Shown here piece by piece: positions 22,810 through 33,900 of a DNA stretch of 64,000 nt (its first letter is position 1; each line of letters starts with the position of its first letter). The stretch is from Sphaerolaimus hirsutus (Eukaryota; Nematoda; Chromadorea; Monhysterida; Sphaerolaimidae), in contig OZ038450.1 of assembly GCA_964036195.1 (NCBI GenBank), positions 2,296,701 through 2,360,700 of the forward strand, given 5' to 3'. Made by a program: the position numbers and the translations under genes. The notes beneath the pieces are model-generated. The model saw nothing but the letters and a program-made list of their open reading frames with translations. It had not been told where the DNA came from and searched no databases.

Positions 22810-23612
22810 TACCGTATTACCTCGAATTATCCCCCCTTGAATTAACCCCCCCTCGAATTAACCCCCCCTCAAAATGGGCTGGGGAAATAATAAACCCCCC
22901 CTCGAAATACCCCCCCCCCCTCCTGAATGATGGACATCGTGTATGCAATGTACATGATGTATTTATTACCACTACCGTATTTCTCCGTGTAAAGCACCCG
23001 GGTGCTATACAAAATCGGGACCCTTTCCAGCAACGTTTTTTTTGAACTTGTATAACACCCGGGTGTTATGTCAGGGGGTGTTATACATGGAAACATATCG
23101 AGTGTAAAAATGTGCGCTTCCATTGTCTATTTATAATACAAGTCCCTACATATTTACGCTTTTTGGTACCCAGCGCGCAGCAATTCAATGAAAAAATGCG
23201 TGCCGCGGAATTACAATGAGTGGTGCGCGCCACGCACAATATTTAAGCAAAATTCAAATCGGGTGATCTTTTTGAAACCCAGCATAGCACCCGCGGGTGC
23301 TGTGCAGCTGTGTAACACCCCGGGTGTTGTGCATGGGGGGGTCCTTTACACGGAGAAATACGGTAATTTGGATTGCAGTGACACTTTTATGCTCATTTGT
23401 GTACAGATGTACACCTATAGCCCAAAAATGACCTACTTTCTCACGTTTTTGAGTATGGAAAAGTGTATTCTTTACTATGAATTTCACGAAAATTTCTGAC
23501 GAAATAATAAAACCCCCCTCGAATAACCCCCCCCCCCTCAAATTAACCCCCCCTCAAATTTTGCTGGCGAAAAAATAAACCCCCATGGGGGTATTTCGAG
23601 GTAATACGGTGT
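22810..23612. mobile_element. TACCGTATTACCTCGAA element containing a nested relative
   Basis: Termini TACCGTATTACCTCGAATTA and TATTTCGAGGTAATACGGT. The core is interrupted by a second element at 22973-23365. Confidence 0.65.
22973..23365. mobile_element. Nested TACCGTATTTCTCCGTGTAAAG element
   Basis: Termini TACCGTATTTCTCCGTGTAA and TTACACGGAGAAATACGGTA. The arms repeat ACCCGGGTGTT palindromes rather than poly-C. It lies wholly inside 22810-23612. Confidence 0.65.
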
Positions 23613-24049
23613 ATATATATATACTTTTTTCTTCAAAATAAAAAAAATTACGTAGTTGTGCAGGTGACATGCACATAGTAGTGAAACCCGCAAAGGTCAG
23701 GTTTCAGTGATCATTTATAAGGCAGCAGTAATTTTATGTCAGGAGTCAACTTTGACTCACTTACAGATCTATTCTCCAGTTCACCACTTCTTCAGATTAT
23801 CATATTTTGCCTTTACTAGATGAACTTATGACAGTTTAGAAGGTTGATATTTGAAGACAGCAGAACATTTTAGGGAATTCTCTACCATTCCTTCATTTGT
23901 GAGTGCTAATCGGGAAGAGACCCTTGACGGTTCAGTCCCGGGCCACTCTTGGAAACGGAGATTCTCATTGGTGCCCAGGGCTGCCAGAGTCTGGTGCACC
24001 ACATGGTGATCGTACTGAGCTGAAACGTAGAGTTTCAGTAACAGATCCG

Positions 24050-24295
24050 GCAATGGGCCACACCAATGTGTTTAGAATCCAGCTGCATGCTGCCCCTTCA
24101 GTTTTAGAATCCGGCCACCGCCGCACCTATGTTTTCAGAATCTGGCCACCGCCGCACCTCTGTGTATAGAATCTGGCCACCGCCACATCCTCTTTTTTAG
24201 AATCCGGCCACTGCCGCACCTTTGTGTTTAGAATCCAGCCACTGCCGCACCCTGATATTTGGAATCCGGCCACCGCCGCACCCTCGCGTTTAGTA
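24050..24295 (+). repeat. Tandem repeat, unit about 40 bases
   Basis: About six copies of AGAATCCGGCCACCGCCGCA followed by a variable T-rich spacer. It lies just upstream of the gag-like frame and may belong to the same retroelement leader. Confidence 0.7.
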
Positions 24296-24407
24296 TTTGT
24301 TCATTTACCACACCCTTGTGTGTAGAATTCAGCTGCAGACTGCACACACACATTTTTAGATATTCAGATTTAGGTGAGCACCCCTCAACCACAGGGAAGA
24401 CTGGCAA

Positions 24408-26155
24408 ATGAGTATAGTGGGTGACTCCGACCTAAGGACAACCAGATCCGGTGCCGTCCTCAGACGACAGTCATCAAGCTCAGATAGTCTACAAAGCGCA
24501 GTAACACACATGATGGTGAAAGTTACCAATGTCACTGCTGTAGAATTGGCAGATTACATCGCAGACTGCGAACAGAAGGGGAATCACCTTGCAGCCATAA
24601 ATGTGATCCTCCAGTTGCAGAAATTTGGCCAACCAACATGGCCGTCATTCAACAATCCAACTAAAGCCAGCAAAAAGTACACCTTCAGGAAAGTCCGGCA
24701 AATTGCTGAGGAATATTTCAAAGTGTACAAAACTTTTCAAATGCGCAACCCTGAAACGGCCGACACAGATGATTCTGATGCATCCGATGGGGATTCAGCC
24801 ACACAGAACACACTGCCAGCAAAATCAGCAGCACAGAGCGATTATGAAAAATTAGCAAAGTTGCTTGAAAAAACTATTTTGCAGCAACAGGCCACCGCGC
24901 AGGCACAACAGGCAGAGATGGCGCATCTGCAAAGGAGCATCCAGCAATTGCAGCTGGGCCAGTCAAGCAGCAATGGCACAGCACCAGATGTCAAGCAAAT
25001 TATCTGTGCAGATCCACGGAAAAGTCAAGCAGATGAGCGATTAGCACGGATACAGGATGCACCACTGCTGCACCAAATAATACAGTATGTAGAACAGTTT
25101 GCAACTTCAAGCGCAGATGGCACGCAGTCCCTCTCACGGGCACTCAGCCTGATGGATGCAAAAGACAAAATGGATGTGGGCCATGTCGCAGGGGCTGCCA
25201 GCAAACAACAAAAATTTGATGGCACAACAAATGCCACCACAGGGCCATTTTGCTACTGGCTGCATGGAGTTGCACAACAGGCAATTGGCATGCCAGAAGC
25301 ACATCAGCAGGTGAAGCTCAGCAGTGGTACCAAGCCATCCGCATTGACAAGCGAAACAATATTTTGTATGTCATGGACCAGCTGACAGGCATTTAAAGAA
25401 CTGACCACAGGATTTATTCAGTTGCAGACTGGTATAATTTGATGGCAAAAGCCGGGGACTCCATTGTGGAACTGGCCACACGATTGAGTGCCACATTCCA
25501 CCATGTTAGCAGCACCATGCCAGATAAGGACAGAGAACACATGATTGGGGACAAATTATTTGTAGAAATCCCCAAACTTGTTCCATCTGCATGCTGGTAT
25601 GTGTGGCGCGAAAGGTGGCAGGAAGGACAGTGTGATTTGAACACCACAGTGTCCAAAATGGAGGCTGCCAGGTTAGAAATACAGAAAAACAGGATGCTGC
25701 AGCAGGATGACCAGAAATGGGGAGAGCAGCACTGGTCAAACCACAGGGGCCCGGCAGATTTCAAAAAGCAATGGACAGAAGGGCCAGATGAGGTGAAAGT
25801 CATGGCAGACCTGCAAACATTGAAGGGTCCATGGTGCACCAACCACCTGCACAGGTACCCAATGCAGCACGACCCCAGCAAATGCTTTGTGAACCCGCAG
25901 TCCATGGAATTTCAACCAGATCGGGCAGATAGGGTCAGACAGGGTTTAGCAAGGCGGGGTAAAACAGAAAATGATGCCAGGGAAGCCATGGAGCAGAAAT
26001 GCAAACAGATGGGTATCCCTTTCCAGGGTGCAGGTGAACAAAGCTTGGCCACAGCCCATCAGGTGAATGCAGATGATGAAGTTAAACAGGGAAAAGAAGA
26101 AGCATTTTCGGATGATGATGCAGCAATTGGATATTGGTGCCCAATCGCTACATGA
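24408..26155 (+). pseudogene. Broken gag-like gene of a retroelement
   Basis: The first frame (24408-25385) encodes a 325-residue protein with an acidic Asp/Ser stretch, a Gln-rich coiled-coil-like segment (AQAQQAEMAHLQ) and a conserved-looking helical part. Coding sense moves to another frame near 25,314, where a TAA at about 25,397 interrupts it, and continues as an open frame 25439-26155. The second part has a CxxH...H...C arrangement (residues around WCTNH and HDPSKC) like the zinc-knuckle variants of LTR-retroelement Gag, then a Lys/Glu/Asp tail. No protease, reverse transcriptase or integrase follows and I see no LTRs. It is an intronless insertion between the kinase and zinc-finger genes. 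The class of retroelement is uncertain. Confidence 0.6.
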
Positions 26156-27252
26156 ACACAGCAGAAGGACACAGTTGCACAGTGCTGCGCATGCCAGATT
26201 GTATAATGATTATTTGATAATTTTGATTTTGTATGGTGCTTTATTTATGTTTGGTCCCTTTTGGACACTATCTATGTTTCATTTGGTCCTATTGATTCAA
26301 GTCAATTTTACCGTTGTATTTGCAAAAATTATACTACTTTATATGGTTTAAGTTGCCTCAACAACTTTTACTTCTTTTCATGGGTATTTCAAAGTTTAAA
26401 ATGCAATTTTCACAAAACTGAAAAAGAGTTATCGAGTTTCGGAAGCAAACTCCTCAACTGTGGTTTTCACGTTAGTTTTGCGTATTCGTGACGAATCGAA
26501 ACGTTCGCAGGAACAAGGCCCGCCCGAAGTGATCTTCTACTAGTTAAGCGGATGGAAGCAAAGAAAATAAATGCATTTACACAAAGCTGGTAAAAATGAA
26601 GCAAGAAATTAAAATTATGTTCAAAGTGTATTACACAATGGTTGTAAAAAGAATGTCTCAATAAATCATAAAATGAAGCAAAACTAAAAATAGACATAAT
26701 TACATTGAATTTCGTGAATAAGTTCTTCTTAAATGACCCCCCTATTGATCCAGTAACAAGAAGAAATAACTATCCTTCAATAAATCCCAGTTTTAAAAAA
26801 TCCGACAAAAATTTCCATGGGATTTACTCAAGGATTTACCGCATGCATACGTAATCAAATATGTATTTAAACATTCGGAAATCGGGTTTATCATTCAGTC
26901 TTATCTAATGAGATGCTATCGAGGCACACGGACATTTCGGGCCAAAGTGGAAGTTCCAGAGCCTGTAAAATGACCTGTCAAATGTCAAATGTCATGCAAA
27001 GTGTCAAAAGTTATGAAAAACAACCTGTAAACTGCTCAACTTCGTTATTTCCCGTATTTTGCTATTTTACGGTGTATTTTTTATATACATTTGACATTTT
27101 ACATTTGTGTGGCAACTGAATGGCATACCACAAACGCTACAACGATATGAGATCGCCGCTAAATCGGTTACAACACAATCGCAAACTACAAAGTCATCTC
27201 ATACGGAAGGAGGAGGAAGGAGGTAGTGCCGAGGGGACACTTGCAGCAGCGT
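26156..27252. other. AT-rich spacer after the gag-like pseudogene
   Basis: No exon recognised. It contains the introner-family copy at 26946-27118 and otherwise short AT-rich frames. Confidence 0.5.
26946..27118 (+). mobile_element. Degraded introner-family copy
   Basis: Left arm TTCCAGAGCCTGTAAAATG followed by AATGTCAAATGTCATGC, and a diverged right arm ending GACATTTTACATTTGTG. It is between genes. Confidence 0.5.
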
Positions 27253-30224
27253 TCACGTGTCGCCTTTGCACGTGTGCTGGTGGATCTTCAGGCCGCGCGG
27301 GGTGCTCGTGCGGAACGGACACTTGTCGCATTTCACATTGGCGGCGCCTTTCGCCCGCGTCTTACCCTGCAAATAACCTTCGTGTTTAATGTTGTTGATA
27401 ATGTTTTTACCCTAATAGAATAAACCTCGAATCAGACCCACTTGAATCACTCCCCCTGTTGGCTGGGTGAAGGAAATACCCCCCTTGAATAACTCCCCCT
27501 GTTGGCTGTGTGAAGGAAATACCCCCCTTGAATAACTCCCCCTGTTGGCTGGGTGAAGGAAATACCCCCTTGAATAACTCCCCCTGTTGGTTGGGTGAAG
27601 GAAAGACCCCCCTTGAATAACTCCCCCTGTTGGTTGTGTGAAGGAAATACCCCCCTTGAATAACTCCCCCTCTGTGTCGGGTGGAAAACATGCCGCAAAA
27701 ATAAAAAAACGATCGATCTAGTCAGACACGAAAAAAATTCGTCTGGGTGCTGATTCACGAATGAAAATGAAGTGTGCTGCGTGAAACGAAAAATACAAAA
27801 GAAGTTGAGCCTACGGCAGCGGCAGTAAATACATAATGTGTACGCAGTCTGTAAATACATACTTTGTAAATACTGTAAATACAGGCTTTTTCTGAGAACT
27901 TCCCCTCGCGAATAACTCCCCCTCAAGAACTCTGGCGAAAAAATTTCTCCCCGGGGGTCTTTCGGTAGAAGTTCGAAATACCTAGAAGCACTATTTAGTT
28001 GACTACCGACATTTCAAAACTTTTGAAAACTAATAATTCAGATTCAATGCATTTAGGTCTACAAAAATGATTCATCTTCAATCTCCTTTATTTATTTTAC
28101 GCAGTTACGCAATTTTTAAATTTCGGTAGTAAACTAGTGTGTGTGGGGCAAATATACGAATTGAACAGGTTATATCTGCTGCACAACAGAATTAAAAATG
28201 AATAGCATAAAAACATTCTTCCTGGAGTGCAAGTATGTACCTTAGGTAAAAGAATGCCTCCCAACAACCAGACAGAATGACCCTGACAATCCCACTCACA
28301 CTTCCCCCCTCATAGTCATCATCATCATCCTCATCATAGTCGTCGTCGTCGTCCACCCCGACCTCCTCGTCGCCCTCGTCCACATCGTTGTCATTGTCCT
28401 CGACGTCGTCATCCACCACCTCCTCCTCGCCACCCGTGTCGCCCTCCGCCTGCGATATGGTGATGAATATGTGAAATTGTGCGCTGGAGCAGGAAAAAAT
28501 TGACCTAGTGCATAGTAGTGTTCAAACGGGAACCCGGTCCCGGTAGATGGTTCGGCAAAATTCCGGGACTGAGGCGGTACCGGTACCGGTCCCGACACCC
28601 CAGTCCCGGTCCCGGTCCCGATAAAAAATATGCCAGTCCCGGTCCCGGTCCGAAAAAGTGGTCCCGTTTGAACCCTAGTGCATGGGTAGGAAAATTTTTG
28701 GTGGAGGTTTTTAAAAAAAATCGATGCTTGCGTTTAACAAAAGAAAGTGTAAAAAAACCCCGGTCATCCCTAGTCAGGTCTAAAAAAATCAAAACCACCA
28801 ACATCATCATCACCCTCCTCCTCCTGCTCATCGTCGCCCTCACTATCGGCCTCCTCGTCGCCGTCGTCCTCGCTCTGCTCGCTGGCCTGCCTGCGTCTTT
28901 TTGTAGGAGCCGACTTGCCGCCGGCGGCCTGGCCGGACCCTTTGCGCCCGCCCGCGTCGCCCGACTGCCCTGCGCTGGCGTCGTCGGGCGAGTCGCGCTG
29001 CCGCGCCCGTTTGAACCCGCCCCGAGTGTTCTCGTCGTCCACTGAGCCGGTTTTTTGGGAGGAATGAGTCAAGGATAAATGCAGTGGGTGGGGGTGATGT
29101 CATGTGCTCTCCAATAGGGGGTTGGGGAAGGTTAGGAATTTTTGAGCAATTTTTTGCCGCAACTTTTGTTAAAAAATCGCAGTTACATGACTTTTTGCCT
29201 ATTTCCACCCTCAAAATCAATAGTTCAGGTGTCTTTTGGCCTACCGTATTACCTCGAAATACCCCCAGGGGGTTTATTATTTCGCCAGCAAAATTTTAGG
29301 GGGGGATAATTCGAGGGGGGGTTTATTCGAGGGGGGGGGGGTCTATTATTTCGCCAGAAATTTTCGGAAATTCCCCATACTCAGACATAGAAAAATCAAA
29401 CAATTACATAGATATAAATGTGGTTATAGGCATATATAACTGTTTATACACATAAACCCTACCTAACATCACTCAATCATCAGTTTTAACGCGTGTTCTG
29501 CATTGTACAGATCACAAACTGCGGTATTCGTCATGTACGTTCCCTTTACACTCAATTTTAGGGGGGGGGTATTTCGAGGGGGGGGTTTATTATTTCCTCA
29601 GCCGAATTTTAGGGGGGGTATTTCGAGGGGGGGGGGGGTTAATTCAAGGGGGGGGGATAATTCGAGGTAATACGGTATTTCCGCTCACCAGTGATGGGGC
29701 AGGGGTCCGAGTTGTGGAAGTGCACAAAGTGCTCGTTGAGCGGCTTCTGCGAGGGGTAGTACCACTCGGTGCAGCCCTTGAAGCACTTGTACAGGTTGGG
29801 CGTGTGCCGCTCGCGGTGCTCGGCCAGCTGCGATTCGCTGCAGCTAGTGTTGCACGTGCCGCACTCCGACACGCTGCGAAATTGGCACGCCGCCAAGTGG
29901 GGTGCATGCAACTATCCAGCTAATGGACAAGTGGCAATAAAGATAATGCGGCCGGTAAAGTTATATTTTAAATTAAGAGTTCAAAAAATCCTTCTTGAAG
30001 CTACCTATTTAGAATACTCGCGGAATTGGCACCAGATTTGTGGCGGCGGGGAGGGGGGGGGCACACGAATATGCGTACACACAGGTCCATACACTGAAAC
30101 ATTTCACCAAACTCCATTCCGCCAAGTACAAGACAGAAAGAACAGAGCAGCGAGCAAAAAATGCGCACCTGCCGTCGCCGCCGGCATTGGAATCGGTGAG
30201 CACCTTGTCCTTGCCGCCCGACAT
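27253..30224 (-). CDS. Acidic C2H2/C2HC zinc-finger protein, 247 residues, 5 exons
   Basis: Exons in coding order: 30224-30169 (ATG), 29873-29689, 29041-28803, 28449-28300, 27366-27253 (stop TGA). All junctions are GT-AG with agreeing phases (2, 1, 0, 0). Domain order: short N-terminus; two zinc fingers in exon 2 (CGTC then HRERH, and CFKGC then HFVHFH); a basic nuclear-localisation-like segment (KRARQR, TKRRRQ); a Glu/Asp block at the end of exon 3; a nearly all Asp/Glu exon 4; and a final finger CDKC with HQHTC. This suggests a nuclear chromatin or nucleic-acid-binding protein (inference). The start may lie further upstream if more exons exist, since exon 1 could also be internal. I do not recognise the family. 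Confidence 0.72.
27411..27971. mobile_element. CCTCGAATAA-group element with tandem core
   Basis: A diverged member of the TACCGTATT group. Its left half is a tandem array (27445-27675) of about five to six units of some 43 bases, each containing TTGAATAACTCCCCCTGTTGG and GTGAAGGAAA words. The right end reads CCGGGGGTCTTTCGGTAG. It starts 45 bases upstream of the last exon of the zinc-finger gene, in its intron. Confidence 0.55.
28516..28677. mobile_element. hAT-like element with CCCGGTCCCGG arms
   Basis: Termini TAGTGTTCAAACGGGA and TCCCGTTTGAACCCTA, flanked by the 8-mers GTGCATAG and GTGCATGG. The interior is GGTCCCGGT repeats. It lies in the zinc-finger gene intron. Confidence 0.65.
29242..29677. 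mobile_element. TACCGTATT-terminus element, inverted relative to copies 1 and 2
   Basis: Termini TACCGTATTACCTCGAAATA and TCGAGGTAATACGGTA. Its core shares the inverted words TCATGTACGTTCCCTTTACA and GCGTGTTCTGCA with 14081-14516. Its right edge is 11 bases from the donor of zinc-finger exon 2. Confidence 0.7.
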
Positions 30225-30825
30225 GCTGCCCTGCCCTGCCCTACAGATTGTCAATGTTCGGGGTCGGGGTTAAGGATTATTAGAGCGGCTGTTCTAGTTC
30301 CTGTGGGGTGGTGCTTTCCGTAAATTTTGCCATGTGAAGCGAATTATGTTACTAAGGCTGCCTGATTGATGGGGGGGTGTTATTTACGGGAGTTTTCTCT
30401 GCGAATATCGATCGCGATGCGTTTTCACCAAATTCCATTATCAATCCAAGCAAAGTTTAGCTGTAAAACATTTTACAGACGGAAGAATCGGTTGTATTTA
30501 ACTACACAACGTTTCATGGAAGTGCGGAAATGTCAAGATGCATTGTTCTTGTGTAGTCCAATGCAGGAAGCATTACCCACGTAAATACATAGCCATTTAA
30601 TTGATGCACAGGAGTGTTTGCAACACACAAAAATTTATTGATTTGATTGCATTTTGAAGCAACTCAGTTCACAATCAGCATTGATAACGACTGTTGACCA
30701 GCATTATGAATCGAGGTGGGAATCGAGAGATCGCGTTAATGTATATAATGCACAACTTGGGCGCCAATATGTAAATAATCCGTGTACGTTTTACGTTTTA
30801 TGTACGTTTAACGGTATCTCATCAC

Positions 30826-30994
30826 TAGGGTTCAAACGGGATCCCGATCCCGATCCCGATCCCGGATCCCGTGAAATTCCGGGATTTACCAGTCCCGATC
30901 CCGATCCCGAAACCCCAATCCCGATCCCGATCCCGAAATCTCAAAACGTGAATCCCGATCCCGATCCCGAAAAGTCAATCCCGTTTGAACCCTA
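30826..30994. mobile_element. hAT-like element with GATCCC arms
   Basis: Termini TAGGGTTCAAACGGGAT and ATCCCGTTTGAACCCTA with a perfect 8-bp duplication CTCATCAC at 30818-30825 and 30995-31002. The interior is nearly all GATCCC repeats. Fragments of the same family occur near 15,600 and 46,930-47,001. Confidence 0.78.
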
Positions 30995-31264
30995 CTCATC
31001 ACGCGACCAGTGTGAAGCCAACCCATCAGAACAGCTGGAGCCAGTCCAGCATCCTGTAGAAAATGTCACATTTAAAGTTGACAACTGCCAGGTAAAATGT
31101 AAAGTAGCCAGCAAAACTTCCTTTTAAATTTGACAAATTGTAAATACGTGACACGTTACGCTTTACATGACATTCTTCGGGTGTGGGACAGGTCCAAGCA
31201 TGAAAATATAGTACGAGGGAAAAATAAAACTGTATAATACTTCATTGAACCTCAAAGCGTGTAG

Positions 31265-32104
31265 TCACTTGCAGAACCGAAATCTCGACTCATCGACAGC
31301 TGCAATCTTCACGCATTCACCATCTCGAGCACTTTTCAACACCATATCGCCCGTATCATCCATATCGCACTTGATAATCGCGTCGGTGAACAAGCTCACA
31401 ATTCGGCCGTATTTCGCGTCGACGCTGCAGATCACGGGCGCCAGTTGACTGGCTTCACATTCATCATTGGTGTTGGCACAGAGCCAATGGGCGGAGTCTG
31501 ATAGAACTGCCAGCAGGGAGGCGACCACTTGCTTGCGGCTGCGGTTGTCGTTCACGTGAGAGTCTACGGGGTTTGGCAGATTTATTGTCATATGGTAAAT
31601 TTCGCAGCAATTTCACAGCAGCCGGCCGGCACCACACTATGCAAATGTAGTGAGACAAATTTGCCAATGTCATGAAAACATCGTTCGAATTTGTCCAACA
31701 ATTGTACATTTTATATTACATTTGACAAATTTTGTCTGTTTTACATCCGTGAACACAAGAAAAGAAACGAACCGGCGAGCGTTCCCAGCCCATCAACAAC
31801 CACAGCGAAATTATGCCGCGTTCTATCGGGCACCGAGTGCAAATCGCCGCACAAAGAGACGAGTTTGCGCGCGGCGGTGGCATCGGTGCGCAGCTGCCCG
31901 GCGCCCGAGTCGTTCGCAGGGTCGTCGTAGTGCAGCTGGGGGCAGTCCCAGAACCTGTCAAATGTCATGCAAAGTGTCTAACGTACGTTTGCCATTTTAC
32001 CGGGCATTTTACACGACTTTTGACACTTTCCATGACATTTTCCACTTGACAGGGCATTTTACAGGGTCTGGGACTGGCACCTGGATGCCTCTGAGCGCCG
32101 CCAT
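31265..32104 (-). CDS. 161-residue protein of unknown function, 3 exons
   Basis: Exons: 32104-32081 (MAALRGIQ), 31935-31773 and 31563-31265 (stop TGA). Phases 0 and 1 agree. The first intron is an introner copy. The protein is helical in appearance with no signal peptide or membrane span; notable segments are TAARKLVSLCGDLHSVPDR, QVVASLLAVLSDSAHWLC and IVSLFTDAIIKCDMDD. It contains several cysteines but no zinc-binding pattern. The frame is also open upstream of the ATG, so 5' exons could exist. I do not recognise the family. Confidence 0.65.
31936..32080 (-). mobile_element. Introner forming intron 1 of the 161-residue protein gene (145 bp)
   Basis: Read on the - strand the intron starts GTGCCAGTCCCAGACCCTG and ends TTCTGGGACTGCCCCCAG. 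CAG precedes it at the end of exon 1 and is its last triplet. The two arms are nearly perfect inverses around a short centre with TTTGCCATTTTAC. The exons join in frame (MAALRGIQ to LHYDDP). Confidence 0.85.
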
Positions 32105-32430
32105 GCTGCACACGCACGACGCGCTCGTCGAGGGGAACGAGCCGAGTTGACGCCGGCGGAAAAAGTGAACGCTGGCCCCGTTACTGGAAGACCGCTGCGA
32201 GACCGCCGGGCGACAATTTGATCTTGGATTTATGAATTATCAGTTGATTTGGATGCATCCGAAAACGTGGAATTAATGAAAAGCTCGTGGCGATTGAAAA
32301 TTCACACTGGGGAAAGTAAATACGCAGTCGGGCGTCACACAAGTGTGCGAACGCAGTTCAAAACAACTGTACTGCCCTAGAATAATAGCCTAGCGATCTG
32401 CAAACTAAAAACAAACACGGGACTACAAAC

Positions 32431-32584
32431 CTGAATGGCAGCATGAAACAACAGGCCCTGCATCAAACGCCGCTGCAAGTCGCTGGCGTCGTCGGACAAG
32501 ACGCACAGCAAGCGGCCGGACGACGTGCCGGCGCCGCTGCAGCGCACCTCGGCGCACAGCTCCATCAGTCGATACAGTGACCCT
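32431..32584 (-). CDS. Orphan exon, 51 codons
   Basis: Bounded by ATTCAG on the 5' side and CAG-GTTTGTAG on the 3' side, GC-rich in a way typical of the exons here, and open in one frame with SLYRLMELCAEV and LLCVLSDDASDLQRRLMQGL. It could be an upstream exon of the 161-residue protein gene, but the phase (0) does not fit the acceptors I can see before that gene's ATG. Confidence 0.4.
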
Positions 32585-33474
32585 CTGAATTTCGATTTCA
32601 GTCCCAGATCCTGCAAAATGTCAAACTCACTTTTGCCATTTTGCAGGGCATTTTACCAGACTTTTGACACGACACGACAGATTACTGCTGGGCTGTCCCT
32701 TTCTGGGACTGCCCCTTGGACTATGCTTGTGTTTATATATTTACGGTGTGCAAATGTATTCTGATTGCGTAAATCTGGCGGATAATTAGTATAACCTCGG
32801 CGGCGGCACATCCTTTTGATACGATTCGTTTCGGCAGCGGAGTTTATTTATCATAAATACTGAATTTTTTTTTAAAATGGCAAAACCTGTACGGGCTACA
32901 CACGTAAATATTATAAATATGTAAGTAATACATCAATATGTAAATATGCCATAAACCACAACACTGAACTGACCATTGGAATAAGTCCACGATGCGACAT
33001 AAAGCTCACAAAAATAATGGATACAAATACATTTTTATAAATGTAAAACACACCAAAACAACAATATTTATCAAACGTTAACAACAGCTTGAACCAATAA
33101 AAAGCAAAAAAAAACTAGTTGGAATGGCAGCTTCGAATCAACCACGAAATAAACACAACGCTGTGATTTATTAACAAATTGAAACACACGGCAATCGTAA
33201 ATAAAATGACAAAAATAATTGAAAAAATACAACGTTTTAGCAACATATTTGGTGTATTCCGGAAATACCGAAACTGTGGGTCCTACCAAATTGTAACCTA
33301 TGAACAAATGCGAACCATAGTTTGAAGCAGACTATTTTTGCCTTTCAAAGTAAAATTCCAGCCAACTGGTGGTGTCACTTTGATATGGATGCGATCGCTA
33401 CGTAAATATTAAAAAACAAATTTGCTGTTGGCTAAAAAATATCCTGTTCTCTTTGTAGTACATAGATCGATCAG

Positions 33475-33670
33475 GTGGCAGTCCCAAGCCCTGTAAAGTG
33501 TAAAGTAAAGTGTCAAATGTAAAGTCAAATGCAAAGTAAACTGTCAATTGTCATGCAAAGTTCAGTAATAAAATCTTTTCTTTTTTGTTTTGATTGACAA
33601 TTTACTTTGCATTTGACTTTACATTTGACACTCTACTTTACACTTTACAGGGCTTGGGACTGCCCCCGGG
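33475..33670 (+). mobile_element. Introner-family copy, intergenic
   Basis: CAG precedes GTGGCAGTCCCAAGCCCTG; the right end is GGGCTTGGGACTGCCCCC. The arms contain nested AAAGTGTAAAGTAAAGTG-type repeats and are inverse over about 80 bases. Confidence 0.7.
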
Positions 33671-33900
33671 CCAGAAAATGTTGAAAAGGAACAAGCCCAA
33701 AAATGCAGGTTTTTATTTTCTAACATTCTAAAATTTTGTCTTGGGGAGGGGGAGTAGAAAACAGTCTTGGTTTTATGGCGACCCGCACTCAGTTGACACT
33801 TCACACAGTCAACTGAGATTTCGGCTTCACGTGTCGCAGATCAATCTCTAATGCACTTGACCTAATATTTATTTTCCAAATTGCCGCATGTGCATTTGAA

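Larger units (their letters stand above)
21709..24049. other. Repeat-filled region downstream of the last kinase exon found
   Basis: No exon was found that would supply the expected short kinase C-terminus. The region holds a repeat with AAGTATGCGTATG words (also near 16,880-17,050), a GAGTTAAGAGTTGAG palindrome (21930-22075) and the elements listed separately. Confidence 0.5.

Noticed and set aside
24408..25385. Intact 325-residue host gene
   Set aside because: Coding sense continues past its stop in another frame and the content resembles retroelement Gag, so a broken gag-like gene fits better.
27445..27675. CRISPR-like regular array
   Set aside because: The units of about 43 bases are contiguous tandem repeats with no unique spacers, within a eukaryotic transposon.
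28770..29220. Second - strand frame over the acidic exon region
   Set aside because: Frame-shifted shadow of zinc-finger exon 3; the phase-consistent frame was kept.
32081..32584. Joining the orphan exon to the 161-residue protein gene
   Set aside because: The orphan exon ends in phase 0, and none of the acceptors before the ATG at 32104 gives that phase in the right frame.
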